Notes under the pieces: model-generated
Database searches by the model: none
Told to the model about the DNA's origin: nothing
The model's input: the letters and a program-made list of their open reading frames with translations, nothing else
Assembly: GCF_900112375.1 (NCBI RefSeq)
Contig: NZ_FOLS01000016.1
Coordinates: forward strand, 93,759 to 157,758
Length of the DNA stretch: 64,000 nucleotides
Source of the DNA: Pseudomonas citronellolis
Lineage (GTDB): Bacteria > Pseudomonadota > Gammaproteobacteria > Pseudomonadales > Pseudomonadaceae
Direction: 5' to 3'
Position numbers and translations under genes: made by a program
In this document: piece by piece, positions 43,409 through 52,443 of the stretch
Position numbering within the stretch: position 1 is the stretch's first letter
Layout: every line of letters begins with the position of its first letter

Positions 43409-44413
43409 ATGCACATCGTCATCCCCGACGACTACCAACACGCGATCCGGACGCTCGACTGCTTCGCCCGCCTGGCCGGGCACGAGGTCAGCCTGATCCA
43501 CGACCTGGGCCCGGCGTCGCCGGACGAGCTGGCGACGCGGTTCGCCGACGCCGACGCCCTGGTGCTCACCCGCGAACGCACACGCATCGATGCCGCGCTG
43601 CTCGACAGGCTGCCGAAGCTCAAGCTGATCAGCCAGACGGGCAAGGTCTCGGGCCACCTCGACCTCGACGCCTGCACCAAGCGCGGCATCGTCGTGACCG
43701 AAGGCCGCGGCTCGCCCGTGGCGCCCGCCGAACTGGCCTGGGCGCTCATCCTCGATGCGCGCCGGCAGCTGGTACCGGCCATCGAGGCATTCAAGGCGGG
43801 CCACTGGCAGGTCAATGTGGGCCAGGCACTGGCCGGGCAAACGCTGGGCATCTGGGGCTACGGCAAGATCGGCCAGCGCCTGGCGCGCTACGCCCGGGCG
43901 TTCGACATGCCGGTGCTGGTCTGGGGCAGCGAAGGCAGCCGGGCGGCCGCCACGGCCGACGGCCATCAGGCAGCGGCCTCTCGCGAAGCCTTCTTCGCCG
44001 AAGCGGACATCCTCAGCCTCAACCTGCGCCTGTCCGAACGCACGCGCCATGGCGTCACCTTCGACGACCTCACCCGGATGAAAAACAGCGCCCTGCTGGT
44101 GAACATCAGCCGCGCCGAGCTGATCGCCCCCGGCGCATTGCTCCAGGCCCTGGACGCGGGACGCCCCGGCTACGCGGCCGTGGACGTCTACGAACAGGAA
44201 CCCCTGCTCGCCCCCGACAATCCCCTGCTGAACCACCCGCGCGCGCTCTGCACCCCGCACCTGGGGTACGTGGAGAAAAACGGCTATGAGCTGTACTTCG
44301 GCGATGCCTTCGACAATGTGCTGGCCTTCTTCGAAGGCAAGCCGAAGAACGTTGCTAACCCGCAGGCGCTGGCGGTGCGCCGCGGCGAGCAGGCTGGGAG
44401 CAACCGCCCCTAG
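43409..44413 (+). CDS. D-2-hydroxyacid dehydrogenase family protein
   Basis: This 334-residue cytoplasmic NAD(P)-dependent enzyme has the Rossmann motif GQTLGIWGYGKIGQRLAR at about residues 148-165. The substrate-binding Arg is in LVNISRAELI, the Glu in DVYEQEP and the catalytic His in CTPHLGYVEK. These match the phosphoglycerate dehydrogenase/glyoxylate reductase group. It lacks an ACT domain, so it is not a regulated SerA. Its stop region overlaps the end of the convergent TonB-receptor gene by four bases. Substrate uncertain. Confidence 0.9.
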   Translation: MHIVIPDDYQHAIRTLDCFARLAGHEVSLIHDLGPASPDELATRFADADALVLTRERTRIDAALLDRLPKLKLISQTGKVSGHLDLDACTKRGIVVTEGRGSPVAPAELAWALILDARRQLVPAIEAFKAGHWQVNVGQALAGQTLGIWGYGKIGQRLARYARAFDMPVLVWGSEGSRAAATADGHQAAASREAFFAEADILSLNLRLSERTRHGVTFDDLTRMKNSALLVNISRAELIAPGALLQALDAGRPGYAAVDVYEQEPLLAPDNPLLNHPRALCTPHLGYVEKNGYELYFGDAFDNVLAFFEGKPKNVANPQALAVRRGEQAGSNRP

Positions 44414-46524
44414 AAAGCGTATTCCGCCCCCACGGTCAGGCTGCGCCCGTTGCCGCTGAGAAAGGTCGGCTGGCTGGCATCGGCGCGGTTGCGGATCACG
44501 TAGCTGCTGGCATAGGTCTTGTCCGCCAGGTTGTCGCCCTGCACGTACACACTCAGGCCCTCGCGCGCCTTGTAGGCGGCCTTGAGGCCCCAGAGCGCAT
44601 AGGCGTCCTGATAGTTGTTGCGGGTGTTGGCGTGGTCTGTCGGGGTGTCCTGGGGCAGCCAGCGCAGGTTGGGCCCGACGCTCCACGGCCCGCGCCGGTA
44701 GAGCAGCTCGGCCGACCAGAGCTGGCGCGGCACGCCGGCGATCCGGTTGCCCTGGAACTCGCCGCCGCGGAAGCGGAAGTCGCTGAAGGTCCACGCCACC
44801 CGGTAGGCCAGGTCGCCGCCAATGCTGGATGCCGTCGGCAGCAAGCCGTTGAGCCCCGCTTCGACGCCGCGATGGCGGGTGCGCGAGCCGTAGTTGTAGG
44901 TTCCCACCTTCACCCCATAGGCGTCGCTGGTGGAGATCAGCTCGTCTTCCACGTCGCTCTGGTACAGCGTCAGGCTCCAGTCGGTGCGGGCGATGCGACC
45001 GGCGCCGCCGATCTCGTAGGTGGTAGCGCGCTGCACGTCGAGGTCGACCAGTTGCGCCTGCGCCGTCGCCGGGGCTGCGGGTGAGACTTCGGCGGAAACG
45101 ATTTCCCAGAAGGTCGGCGCTTCGTGGCTGCGGCTGATGTTGGCGTACCAGCGCAGGTCCGGGCTGGGTGTCCAGTTCAGGCCGATCTTCGGCGTGGCGA
45201 AGTTCCAGCCCTGGTCAAGATGGCCGGCGCCATCGCGCGAATCCGCATCGCGGCTGACGTCGCTCCACTTCACCTCGGTCACCAGGGTCCAGTCCGCCGC
45301 CAGGTTCCAGTCCAGGCCGAGCAGCAGATCGAGGTTGGAGGCCGTGAGGTCGAAGTTGCCGAAACGCTGCATGCGGCTTCCGTTCTGGGGGTTGTTGGCG
45401 TACAGCTCGCGGGTCATGTCGCTGTAGGACCAACTGGCGCCCAGGCGGTAGCCGAACAGGCGCTGCTCGCCTTCGAGCAGCCATTGCGCGCCGAGCGTGT
45501 CGCTGTCGGTCAGGGTGTGGCTGAGCGGATCGGTGAAATCGTCCTGGGTGTTCTGCCCGTAGATGCCGAAGCTCTGCTGCCAGCCCGCCCCGCTCCACTG
45601 CGTACGGTTGGCCAGCCGCAGTTGCTGGGTATCGCGGTGCGGGTCACGCTGGTAGACGTTGAGCAGGCGGTCCTGCGGCGTGTTGCCGTCGCCCAGCACG
45701 CTGCGCGGGTCGTCCTTCAGGCGCGCCTTGGTGATGACGTTGGGAATCTCGAAAGTCAGGTCGCTGTAGGACAGGTAGCTGCGATTCTGTACGCCGTTGC
45801 CCAGGTCCAGGCCGAAGTTGCTCTGCATTATGGTGCGATGGGAAGCGGAGTGGTGGCGATAGCCGTCGTACTCGTCGTGGCTGACGCTCACCCGTCCATC
45901 GTACCGCCCCTCATCCAGCCCGGCGGCAGCCTGCAGGCCCTGGCGGCCGAAGCTGCCGGCCTCCAGGCGGACACGTCCGGCTTCGTCGGCGCCGGTCAGC
46001 GAGTTGAACTCCAGCTCGCCACCCAGCGCGGTGGCGCCGGGGCTGCCGGCGTTGGCGCCGCGGCGGGCACTGATCCACGACGCATTGCGCGGCTCCAGCA
46101 GGCCGATGATGAAGGAACCGTCGGCCTCGTTGAGCGGCAGTCCGTCCTGCAACAGCAGCACGCCGCGGTTGACCGGATTGCTCTGGATGCCCGAACCCCG
46201 GATGTTCAGGCGCGGCTGGTCGGTGCCGCCGAAGAAGTCCTGGATCACCAGGCCGGGCTGGTAGTCCAGCGCATCGCGCAGGGTCGCCAGGCGTGTTTCC
46301 TGTTGCGGCTCGGCGAGGTTGGTGCCGCCCGGTACGCGGGCCAGGCGCTGGCGCTCGGCCTGCGCGGACTGGCTGACCGGCGCGAGGCTTTTTTCGCTGA
46401 TCTGCATCGGCTCCAGTTCGAGGCGGTCCTCCGCCGCCACCGCCAGTGGCAGCAGGCCGAGGGCCAGCAAGGGAAGTGAAAGTTTCGAGGAAAAGTGGCG
46501 TTTGGGGGAAGGACAACGACTCAT
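44410..46524 (-). CDS. TonB-dependent receptor in an ABC/CopD operon
   Basis: The 704-residue precursor has a signal peptide ending near residue 30 (PLAVAAED). The plug is typical (RDALDYQPGLVIQDFFGGTD, RLNIRGSGIQSNPVNRGVLL), and there is no STN domain, so it does not signal through FecR. The barrel ends LTVGAEYAF with a terminal Phe. The ATG at 46524 has a GGAG 6 bases upstream. It is the last gene of a five-gene operon (binding protein, permease, ATPase, CopD-like, receptor), which implies it carries the ABC system's substrate over the outer membrane. The ligand may be a metal complex or small organic compound. Confidence 0.88.
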   Translation of the reverse strand: MSRCPSPKRHFSSKLSLPLLALGLLPLAVAAEDRLELEPMQISEKSLAPVSQSAQAERQRLARVPGGTNLAEPQQETRLATLRDALDYQPGLVIQDFFGGTDQPRLNIRGSGIQSNPVNRGVLLLQDGLPLNEADGSFIIGLLEPRNASWISARRGANAGSPGATALGGELEFNSLTGADEAGRVRLEAGSFGRQGLQAAAGLDEGRYDGRVSVSHDEYDGYRHHSASHRTIMQSNFGLDLGNGVQNRSYLSYSDLTFEIPNVITKARLKDDPRSVLGDGNTPQDRLLNVYQRDPHRDTQQLRLANRTQWSGAGWQQSFGIYGQNTQDDFTDPLSHTLTDSDTLGAQWLLEGEQRLFGYRLGASWSYSDMTRELYANNPQNGSRMQRFGNFDLTASNLDLLLGLDWNLAADWTLVTEVKWSDVSRDADSRDGAGHLDQGWNFATPKIGLNWTPSPDLRWYANISRSHEAPTFWEIVSAEVSPAAPATAQAQLVDLDVQRATTYEIGGAGRIARTDWSLTLYQSDVEDELISTSDAYGVKVGTYNYGSRTRHRGVEAGLNGLLPTASSIGGDLAYRVAWTFSDFRFRGGEFQGNRIAGVPRQLWSAELLYRRGPWSVGPNLRWLPQDTPTDHANTRNNYQDAYALWGLKAAYKAREGLSVYVQGDNLADKTYASSYVIRNRADASQPTFLSGNGRSLTVGAEYAF

Positions 46525-46552
46525 GACAAGCTCCGTCTGCACGAAATCTGGC

Positions 46553-46996
46553 TTACCAGCTCAGGTAGAACATGCCCTTGGCCAGCAGCACGATGCCGAC
46601 CATGTGGCTGAAGACGCTCAGGTGGATTCGGCGGAAATACGTCGAATTCATGCGCCCGCTGTGGAGCAGGAACATGGCGCTGAAGAAGTGCCCGAGCACG
46701 CTCAGGGCGAGCAGGATCTTCAGGCTCAGCAAGGTGCCGAAGGACGATGCCAGCGGGTCCGCCAGCAGCGGCAGGTAGCGCGTCCAGACCATGCCCAGGC
46801 CGGCGCCGAACAGCACCAGCAGCACCCAGGGCATCAGCCGCCGCGCACGCTTGCCGATGCCCTGCTCCACCTGGCGCATCACCGCGGCCGGCACGTACTT
46901 GCGCACGCTTTCGAGGATCAGCACCTCGAAGAACACCGTGCCGACGAACATCAGCGCGGCGAACAGGTGCAGGGTCAGCAGGATGGGATAGATCAT
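46553..46996 (-). CDS. Small CopD-like membrane protein
   Basis: This 147-residue inner-membrane protein has four helices: IYPILLTLHLFAALMFVGTV, then segments around residues 55-75, 85-108 and 125-145. Conserved His residues (LTLHLFAA, VLGHFFSAM, FSHMVG) resemble the heme- or copper-ligand arrangement of CopD/cytochrome-b-like proteins. It overlaps the ABC ATPase stop by four bases and is followed by the receptor, so it belongs to the operon. It may bind heme or copper and hand electrons or metal on; this is a guess from histidine placement. Confidence 0.6.
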   Translation of the reverse strand: MIYPILLTLHLFAALMFVGTVFFEVLILESVRKYVPAAVMRQVEQGIGKRARRLMPWVLLVLFGAGLGMVWTRYLPLLADPLASSFGTLLSLKILLALSVLGHFFSAMFLLHSGRMNSTYFRRIHLSVFSHMVGIVLLAKGMFYLSW

Positions 46997-47682
46997 GGCG
47001 CGGGTGCCTCCAGGGCAAGCAGGGTCTGATGCAGCACCGTCGCCACCTGGTCGGCGGCGTATCCGGTGAGGTCGAAGGGCTGCAACGCGCCGTCGTTGAC
47101 CAGCACGAAGCGCTCCACCAGGCCGATCAGTTCGGCCGGATGGTGGCTGACGCAGAGCAGCGCCGCGCCCGAGCTGGCGAGCCAGTCGCGGCAGAGGTCG
47201 AGCAGGGATTCACGCAGGGCCGGGTCCAGCGCGCTGAATGGCTCGTCGAGCAGCAGCAGGTCCGGCTCGATCGAGAACGCGCGCGCCAGGGCAACGCGCT
47301 GGGCCATGCCGCCGGACAGTTGATGCGGCCAGGCGCGCTCGTGCCCGGCGAGGCCGACGCGTTCCAGCCAGTGGCTGGCCATCCGCCGCGCAGCCGCACG
47401 CTCGAGGCCGCTCGCCCGCAGGGGGATTTCCAGGTTCTCCGCGACCCGGCACCAAGGCAGCAGGCGCGGCTCCTGGAAGGCCAGCACGGGGTGGCGGAAT
47501 CCATTCTCCAGCCGCCCCCGGCGGGGCTTCAGAAGGCCGGCAGCCAGGCGCAGCAGGCTGCTCTTGCCGGCGCCGCTGGGCCCGAGAATGCCGACCCGCT
47601 CGCCGGGCAGCAGGCGCAGGGAGGCATCGGCAAACACCCGACGCTCGCCCAGCACCAGATCGACGCCGTGCCACTCAAGCAT
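46993..47682 (-). CDS. ABC transporter ATP-binding protein (nitrate/sulfonate/taurine type)
   Basis: This 229-residue ATPase has Walker A GPSGAGKSSLLRLAAGLL, the signature LSGGMAQRVALARAF, Walker B DLLLLDEPFSALD and the switch CVSHHPAE. It closely follows the permease (8-base overlap), and the start MLEWHGVDLVLGERRVFADA lies inside that gene. It belongs to the SsuB/TauB group. It energises uptake of an unidentified solute delivered by the binding protein at 48438. Confidence 0.9.
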   Translation of the reverse strand: MLEWHGVDLVLGERRVFADASLRLLPGERVGILGPSGAGKSSLLRLAAGLLKPRRGRLENGFRHPVLAFQEPRLLPWCRVAENLEIPLRASGLERAAARRMASHWLERVGLAGHERAWPHQLSGGMAQRVALARAFSIEPDLLLLDEPFSALDPALRESLLDLCRDWLASSGAALLCVSHHPAELIGLVERFVLVNDGALQPFDLTGYAADQVATVLHQTLLALEAPAP

Positions 47683-48436
47683 GGGCGGCCTCCTGCCAAC
47701 GGCCCATGCGCCGCTGCAGCGGCTGCAGCAGAAGAAACTCCAGCGCGGCGACCAGCAGCAGGATCAGCAGCGTCCAGGCATACAGCCCGGCGCTATCGAA
47801 GGTGCTGCGCGCATTGGCCAGCGCGAAACCGGCGCCACTTTCCGCGCCGAGCACTTCGGCCATCACCACCAGGCGCACGCCGCCGCAGGTGGCGATCAAC
47901 AGCGCCGCGCCCAGCGGCGCGGTGAGTGACGGGATATAGAGCCGCCGCAACTTCTGCCAGGGGCTGAAACGGTAGACCCGCGCCATCTCCAGCAGGCCGC
48001 AGTCAACCATCTGCATGCCCTTGACGGTGTTCACGTACATGCCCGGCGCCAGCATCAGCACACTGATCAGCACCACCATGGCCGAACCGAGACCGACCCA
48101 GAGCATCGCCAGCACCACGACCACCACCGGCGGCACCGACATCAGCAGCCAGCGCAGCGGCTCCAGCAGACCGCGCACACGGGCGTCGAGCCCGGCCAGC
48201 AGCCCCAGGCAAAAGCCCAGCAGGCAGCCCAGGCCGACTCCCAGGACGATACGCAGCAGACTGGCGCCGGCATTGAGGCGGAAGTCGGCCTCGAAAGGCA
48301 GGCGGACCATGGCTTGCAGCGTCTGCCATGGCGTCGCCATGAGCAGCGGGCCCAGGCGCAGCGCCAGCAGCTGCCAGCCCACCAGCAGAAGCGCGCCGCC
48401 CAGCAAGGCCCAGCGTCGGGAAGTCATGGGTCTCAT
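47675..48436 (-). CDS. ABC transporter permease (nitrate/sulfonate/taurine type)
   Basis: This 253-residue membrane protein has six helices and the EAA-like loop EMARVYRFSPWQKLRRLYIP. The start at 48436 (MRPMTSRR) lies 1 base after the binding-protein stop; an alternative ATG at 48448 would overlap it. It belongs to the SsuC/TauC family. It overlaps the ATPase gene by 8 bases, so translation is coupled through the operon. Confidence 0.87.
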   Translation of the reverse strand: MRPMTSRRWALLGGALLLVGWQLLALRLGPLLMATPWQTLQAMVRLPFEADFRLNAGASLLRIVLGVGLGCLLGFCLGLLAGLDARVRGLLEPLRWLLMSVPPVVVVVLAMLWVGLGSAMVVLISVLMLAPGMYVNTVKGMQMVDCGLLEMARVYRFSPWQKLRRLYIPSLTAPLGAALLIATCGGVRLVVMAEVLGAESGAGFALANARSTFDSAGLYAWTLLILLLVAALEFLLLQPLQRRMGRWQEAAHA

Positions 48437-48437
48437 C

Positions 48438-49451
48438 TCAGGGCCCATAGAAGCTGGCGGGCGGCAGGGCGCCCCCGATTGCCTGTGGATGGCGCTTGGC
48501 GATCAGCCCGAACAGCGCCTCCAGCGGTCCACGCGCCGCGCTGGCGGAAACACTCTCCAGGCGCGTGACGCGGATGGACTCTTCCAGCGCCTCCACCGGC
48601 AGGTGCGGCAGGTGCCGATGGACCAGCTCCGCGCAGGCCCGCGGGTGCGCGCTGCACCAACGGGCGGACTCGGCGTAGGCGGCGTCCACCGCCCGCGCCA
48701 GTTCGCCGTCCTCGGCGCGCTGCGGGCTGCTCATCAGCCCCGCCTGAGGCAGTTCGGCCTGCTGCGGGAAGGCCTGCCGCCAGGCGCTCTCCAGGCTTTG
48801 CACGCGGTACAGCGGCGCCCCGCCCTGGCTGCGGTTGCGCCAAAGCAGCAGGGACACCGCCGGCTCCACCAGCAGGGCGTGATCGGCGCGGCCTGCCAGC
48901 AGCAGCGCCTGGGCGTCCTGGCCATCGCGGACCGGGCGCAGCGTCAGGTCCCTGCCCGGCTTCAGGCCGTGGCTGAGCAGCAATTCATCGACCAGGATCG
49001 CCGGCAGGTCGCGCTGGAACGGCAGCACCACCTCCTTGCCGGCCAGGTCGGCGAAGCCCTTCACCTGGGGGTCGCGGCTCACCAGCCAGATGATTCCCCA
49101 CACCGAGACGTTGAGCAGCCGCACGGGCTGCCCGCGCCCGGCCATCAGCGCCGGCAGGTTAACCGGGGCGGCGCTGTAGTCGAGTTCGTTCTTGGCCAGC
49201 AGCACGCGCAACTGGTCGGGGTTCTGCCAGAGGCGGAATTCGACGCGCTCGGCGTACTGCTGCAGAGCGCCGCTCTCCACCATGTGCAGCAACGGGAAGC
49301 TCACCACCGCGCCGGGGCCGCCCAGCCGCAGCACCGCTTCCCTGGCCGTACCGGCAGGCGCCTGCAGGCACGCGCCGGCCGCCAGAACGAAAGAAAGGAG
49401 CAGGCGGGAGAGCCTTCGATTGATTGACTTGCGAATAAGACTTATCTTCAT
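48438..49451 (-). CDS. ABC transporter periplasmic substrate-binding protein (NitT/TauT type)
   Basis: This 337-residue precursor has a signal peptide ending near residue 36 (LQAPAGTARE). The mature part has a two-lobe binding-protein pattern (RLGGPGAVVSFPLLHMVESG, FADLAGKEVVLPFQRDLPAI, VRDGQDAQALLLAGRADHAL), similar to SsuA/TauA proteins. It is the first gene of the operon and is divergent from the Crp/Fnr-type regulator, only 34 bp away. The ligand is unknown. Confidence 0.83.
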   Translation of the reverse strand: MKISLIRKSINRRLSRLLLSFVLAAGACLQAPAGTAREAVLRLGGPGAVVSFPLLHMVESGALQQYAERVEFRLWQNPDQLRVLLAKNELDYSAAPVNLPALMAGRGQPVRLLNVSVWGIIWLVSRDPQVKGFADLAGKEVVLPFQRDLPAILVDELLLSHGLKPGRDLTLRPVRDGQDAQALLLAGRADHALLVEPAVSLLLWRNRSQGGAPLYRVQSLESAWRQAFPQQAELPQAGLMSSPQRAEDGELARAVDAAYAESARWCSAHPRACAELVHRHLPHLPVEALEESIRVTRLESVSASAARGPLEALFGLIAKRHPQAIGGALPPASFYGP

Positions 49452-49485
49452 TCGCAGATCATTGCAGCCCGCCCGCACGCCACGA

Positions 49486-50199
49486 ATGACAAATGTTAAG
49501 TTCGCGCCAGACCGCGGCGAATGCCTGCGATTGCTGGGCGCCATCCCCCTCTTCGCCGACCTGCCACAGGGCCTCATGGCCAGCCTGTGCGACTCGGCCA
49601 GTCTGCTGCGCGCCGAGGGCGGCAAACTGCTGTTCCGCGAAGGCGACCCGGCCGAGCACTTCCTGCTGGTGCGGCGTGGCTGCGTGGAAATGCTGCGCTT
49701 CACCTGCGACGGCGAAGAGCATGTCTTCCAGTTGTTCCGCGAAGGTCAACTGATCGCCGAGGCGGCCATGTTCATGCCCCACGGCCGCTACCCGATGAAC
49801 GCCCGCTGCCAGGGTAGCGGCGAATTCTTCCGACTGAGCCGCAACGCGCTGCACAAGGCCTGCGAGGGCCATCCGCCATTGGCCATGCGCATGCTGGAAA
49901 GCCTCAGCCTGCGTCTCTACCGCCAGGTCAACGAGGTCGACTGGCTGACCGCCAGTTCCGCCTCCCAGCGCCTGGCCGCCTACCTGCTGGGCCTGCACCG
50001 TCGCCAGGGCGAAAGCCTGATGCTGCCGATCAGCCAACGCCAACTCGCCACCCACCTGGGCATTCGCCCGGAATCCCTCAGCCGCCTGCTCTCCGACTGG
50101 CAACAGGCGGGGCGCATCCAGGGCCGCCTCCGGCAATGGCGGCTGTGCGACCTCACCTACCTGCAGGACCTGGCCAGCCCGGCGGTACGCTCCTTCTGA
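49486..50199 (+). CDS. Crp/Fnr-family transcriptional regulator
   Basis: This 237-residue protein has a cyclic-nucleotide-type sensor domain (residues 20-130, GGKLLFREGDPAEHFLLVRR). A dimerisation helix and a winged helix follow (ISQRQLATHLGIRPESLSRL). No N-terminal Fnr cysteine cluster is present. The dimer helix resembles the Dnr group, which senses nitric oxide by heme, but that is uncertain. It is divergent from the ABC/TonB operon with a gap of only 34 bp, so the promoters overlap and it is the likely regulator. Confidence 0.88.
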   Translation: MTNVKFAPDRGECLRLLGAIPLFADLPQGLMASLCDSASLLRAEGGKLLFREGDPAEHFLLVRRGCVEMLRFTCDGEEHVFQLFREGQLIAEAAMFMPHGRYPMNARCQGSGEFFRLSRNALHKACEGHPPLAMRMLESLSLRLYRQVNEVDWLTASSASQRLAAYLLGLHRRQGESLMLPISQRQLATHLGIRPESLSRLLSDWQQAGRIQGRLRQWRLCDLTYLQDLASPAVRSF

Positions 50200-50471
50200 G
50201 GGGGCCGGCTTGTGCTCGTAGTCACCACGATCATCGCCATGTCGCTAGTCGAGCGAGCTGTGCCTGCGACGCAACTGGCTGAAAGATCGTGCCTGGCTGA
50301 GCGCTTTCCACCTGCGCGGCCAGGAGGTTCCAGGGAGGTGCAAAGCCGCTCAATGGGGCTTGTCCACGCCGGAGCCGGACTGCGCCTGACGAATTCGAGA
50401 TCGGTGCAAGAGGCCGGATTGACTAGGCTGCCGCTCTTCAGGGAACCTTCCGCCAGTGGCGGCTATCGGCC

Positions 50472-50630
50472 GAGGCTGTGTAAAAACGCTCGACCAATTT
50501 TGAGGTTCACGTTGCTACGTGAAATCTGAAGAAATTTTCCCAGTTGGCTCGCCCAAAATTCGCAAGCGAACGCGAAATTTGCTCATTTTCTGAGCAGCTA
50601 TCGTTTTCGAAAACGTTTTTACACAGCCTG
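50472..50630. mobile_element. 159-bp MITE, copy 2
   Basis: Terminal inverted repeats GAGGCTGTGTAAAAACG and CGTTTTTACACAGCCTG bound a non-coding element. It has perfect GGCC duplications on both sides (50468-50471 and 50631-50634). Removing it restores GGCGGCTATCGGCC joined to AGAAGCAGCC, a full copy of the dispersed intergenic motif. So the element inserted into the motif at its central GGCC. Copy 1 at 36929 is inverted relative to it. It lies 154 bp upstream of the gajA-like gene; no gene is seen in 50200-50784. Confidence 0.85.
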
Positions 50631-50784
50631 GGCCAGAAGCAGCCATTGGATGTGACTACGATTCAAAACTGCTCTAGACGTTCGTCTTCAACTGGTAGCC
50701 ATATGGACAGCACGCACCACCCGAGGTACGGTTCAGTCAATATGGCAATACGCCATCATCAAGTGATGCCTAGAGGGATTTAGA

Positions 50785-52443
50785 GTGCACGTTAAATCGA
50801 TCAAGCTGATCAACTTCAAAAAATTTCGCGACGAACTTTTAGACTTCAACGACGACGTTAATATTTTCGTCGGCGACAACAATGCTGGTAAAAGCACAAT
50901 CTTGGAAGCGTTAGAAATTGTGCTCAATTACAATCATCGTGGACGGCCCTTCAACGGCGAGTTCTCCCCGGATCTTTTCAATCAGGATGCCGTTAATCAG
51001 TTTCTCGCCTCAGATTTGAGCTTCAAGCACCTGCCCAACCTGATTATCGAAGCCTACATTGACGGTGTGCCTGAGTACCGAGGCTCGAATAACAGCCTCA
51101 AGGCTGACGCCCAGGGCATTGTGGTACAAGCCTGTTTCGACCCGTCGCTGGAGGCCGTTTACGAGAGCCACCTGCTGACCAAGCCGAACATCACCAGCAT
51201 CCCGATCGAGTTCTATAAGGTGGAATGGCTAGATTTCGGCTGGAACCCGATAAAGCCGATCGCCAAGAAGTTCAAGGCACTGTATATCGACCCCACACGT
51301 ATCCACCCCACCATGGGGAAGAACCAGTACATTTCGAGCATTCTCAACACCGCGTTGGCGAAGGAAGAGCTCGTCAAGCTGACCCTCAATTATCGCGAAA
51401 ACCTGCAGGTGTTTAACAACTCCGGAGAGGTCAGGACAGTCAATGCCAGCCTTGATGCGGGTCACCTTATCACTGATAGCAAGCTCACCATTGCAGCAAG
51501 TACGTTACCTGCGGGCTCCATCCAGACCGGTCTGCAGCTTGAAGTCGATGATGTGCCGTTTCACTTCATCGGCAAGGGTGAACAGAGCAATGTGCAGATC
51601 AAACTGGCGATTCAGAACAAATCCCACGACATCGATCTAGTGATGATGGAAGAACCCGAAAATCATCTGTCTCACACCAATCTGAACAAGCTGGTGCACT
51701 ACATCGAAACCCAGCGGGGAGACAAGCAGCTGTTCCTGACCACCCACAGCGCATATGTGTTGAACAAGCTGAGCATCGACAAGATTTGCCTTGTGCAGTC
51801 AGGGTACAAAAGGTTGCATACGCTAGACCCTAAAGTGGTGAAGACCCTCAAGCGTCTTCCTGGCTACGACACCTTGCGGGTGGCACTGTCGGGCAAGGTC
51901 ATCTTGGTCGAGGGTCCGTCGGACGAACTGGTGCTCAAGAAAATCTACCAACGAAAACATAACCGACTGCCTGAGCAGGACGGGATAGATATCATCGTGG
52001 TACGCGGTGTGGGGTTCAAGACGTTCATCGAGTTGGGTAAAGAGATCGGTACCAAGATCCATGTGCTCAGAGATAATGACGGCGACTATCACGGTAACGT
52101 TGTGCTAGGACGTCTGGAATACGCTGCGTTCCCTAACATCCAGCTGTTCTCGTCGATGAACAACGCTGAGTTTTCGCTTGAGCCAGCGATGATTTATGCC
52201 AACGCAGTTGACATCAAGACCCTTGACGCTTTCGCGAAGGAAGTCTTGTCGACGGAAACCTTCAATATCTACAACGCAGAGGTCTCTCTGGAGGATCGAA
52301 GGGAGAATCTGATCCGCTGGTTCAAAAGCGTAAAGGGCAACGGTAAAGGCGCTCGAAAGGTCGATTCGGCGGTGAAACTGTTCGATGGCGCGCTGGACTT
52401 CAAGTACCCGGCCTTCTTGGACGAGGTGCTCGATTTTGCCTAA
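50785..52443 (+). CDS. gajA: GajA-like OLD-family nuclease (Gabija)
   Basis: This 552-residue protein has an N-terminal ABC-type ATPase domain with Walker A FVGDNNAGKSTIL (residues 28-40). The signature region FHFIGKGEQSNVQIKLAI and the Walker B in LVMMEEPENHLSH follow. A TOPRIM domain comes from about residue 370 (VILVEGPSDELVLKK, then VLRDNDGDYHG, the acidic metal site). This is the OLD nuclease layout of GajA, which nicks DNA when nucleotides are depleted. The following helicase-like gene overlaps its end by 8 bases. Composition is AT-richer than the core genome. Confidence 0.88.
   Translation: MHVKSIKLINFKKFRDELLDFNDDVNIFVGDNNAGKSTILEALEIVLNYNHRGRPFNGEFSPDLFNQDAVNQFLASDLSFKHLPNLIIEAYIDGVPEYRGSNNSLKADAQGIVVQACFDPSLEAVYESHLLTKPNITSIPIEFYKVEWLDFGWNPIKPIAKKFKALYIDPTRIHPTMGKNQYISSILNTALAKEELVKLTLNYRENLQVFNNSGEVRTVNASLDAGHLITDSKLTIAASTLPAGSIQTGLQLEVDDVPFHFIGKGEQSNVQIKLAIQNKSHDIDLVMMEEPENHLSHTNLNKLVHYIETQRGDKQLFLTTHSAYVLNKLSIDKICLVQSGYKRLHTLDPKVVKTLKRLPGYDTLRVALSGKVILVEGPSDELVLKKIYQRKHNRLPEQDGIDIIVVRGVGFKTFIELGKEIGTKIHVLRDNDGDYHGNVVLGRLEYAAFPNIQLFSSMNNAEFSLEPAMIYANAVDIKTLDAFAKEVLSTETFNIYNAEVSLEDRRENLIRWFKSVKGNGKGARKVDSAVKLFDGALDFKYPAFLDEVLDFA

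Noticed and set aside
49420..49450. ATAAG-A-CTTAT palindrome as a regulator operator for the ABC/TonB operon
   Set aside because: It lies inside the first codons of the binding-protein gene and is too short to separate from chance.
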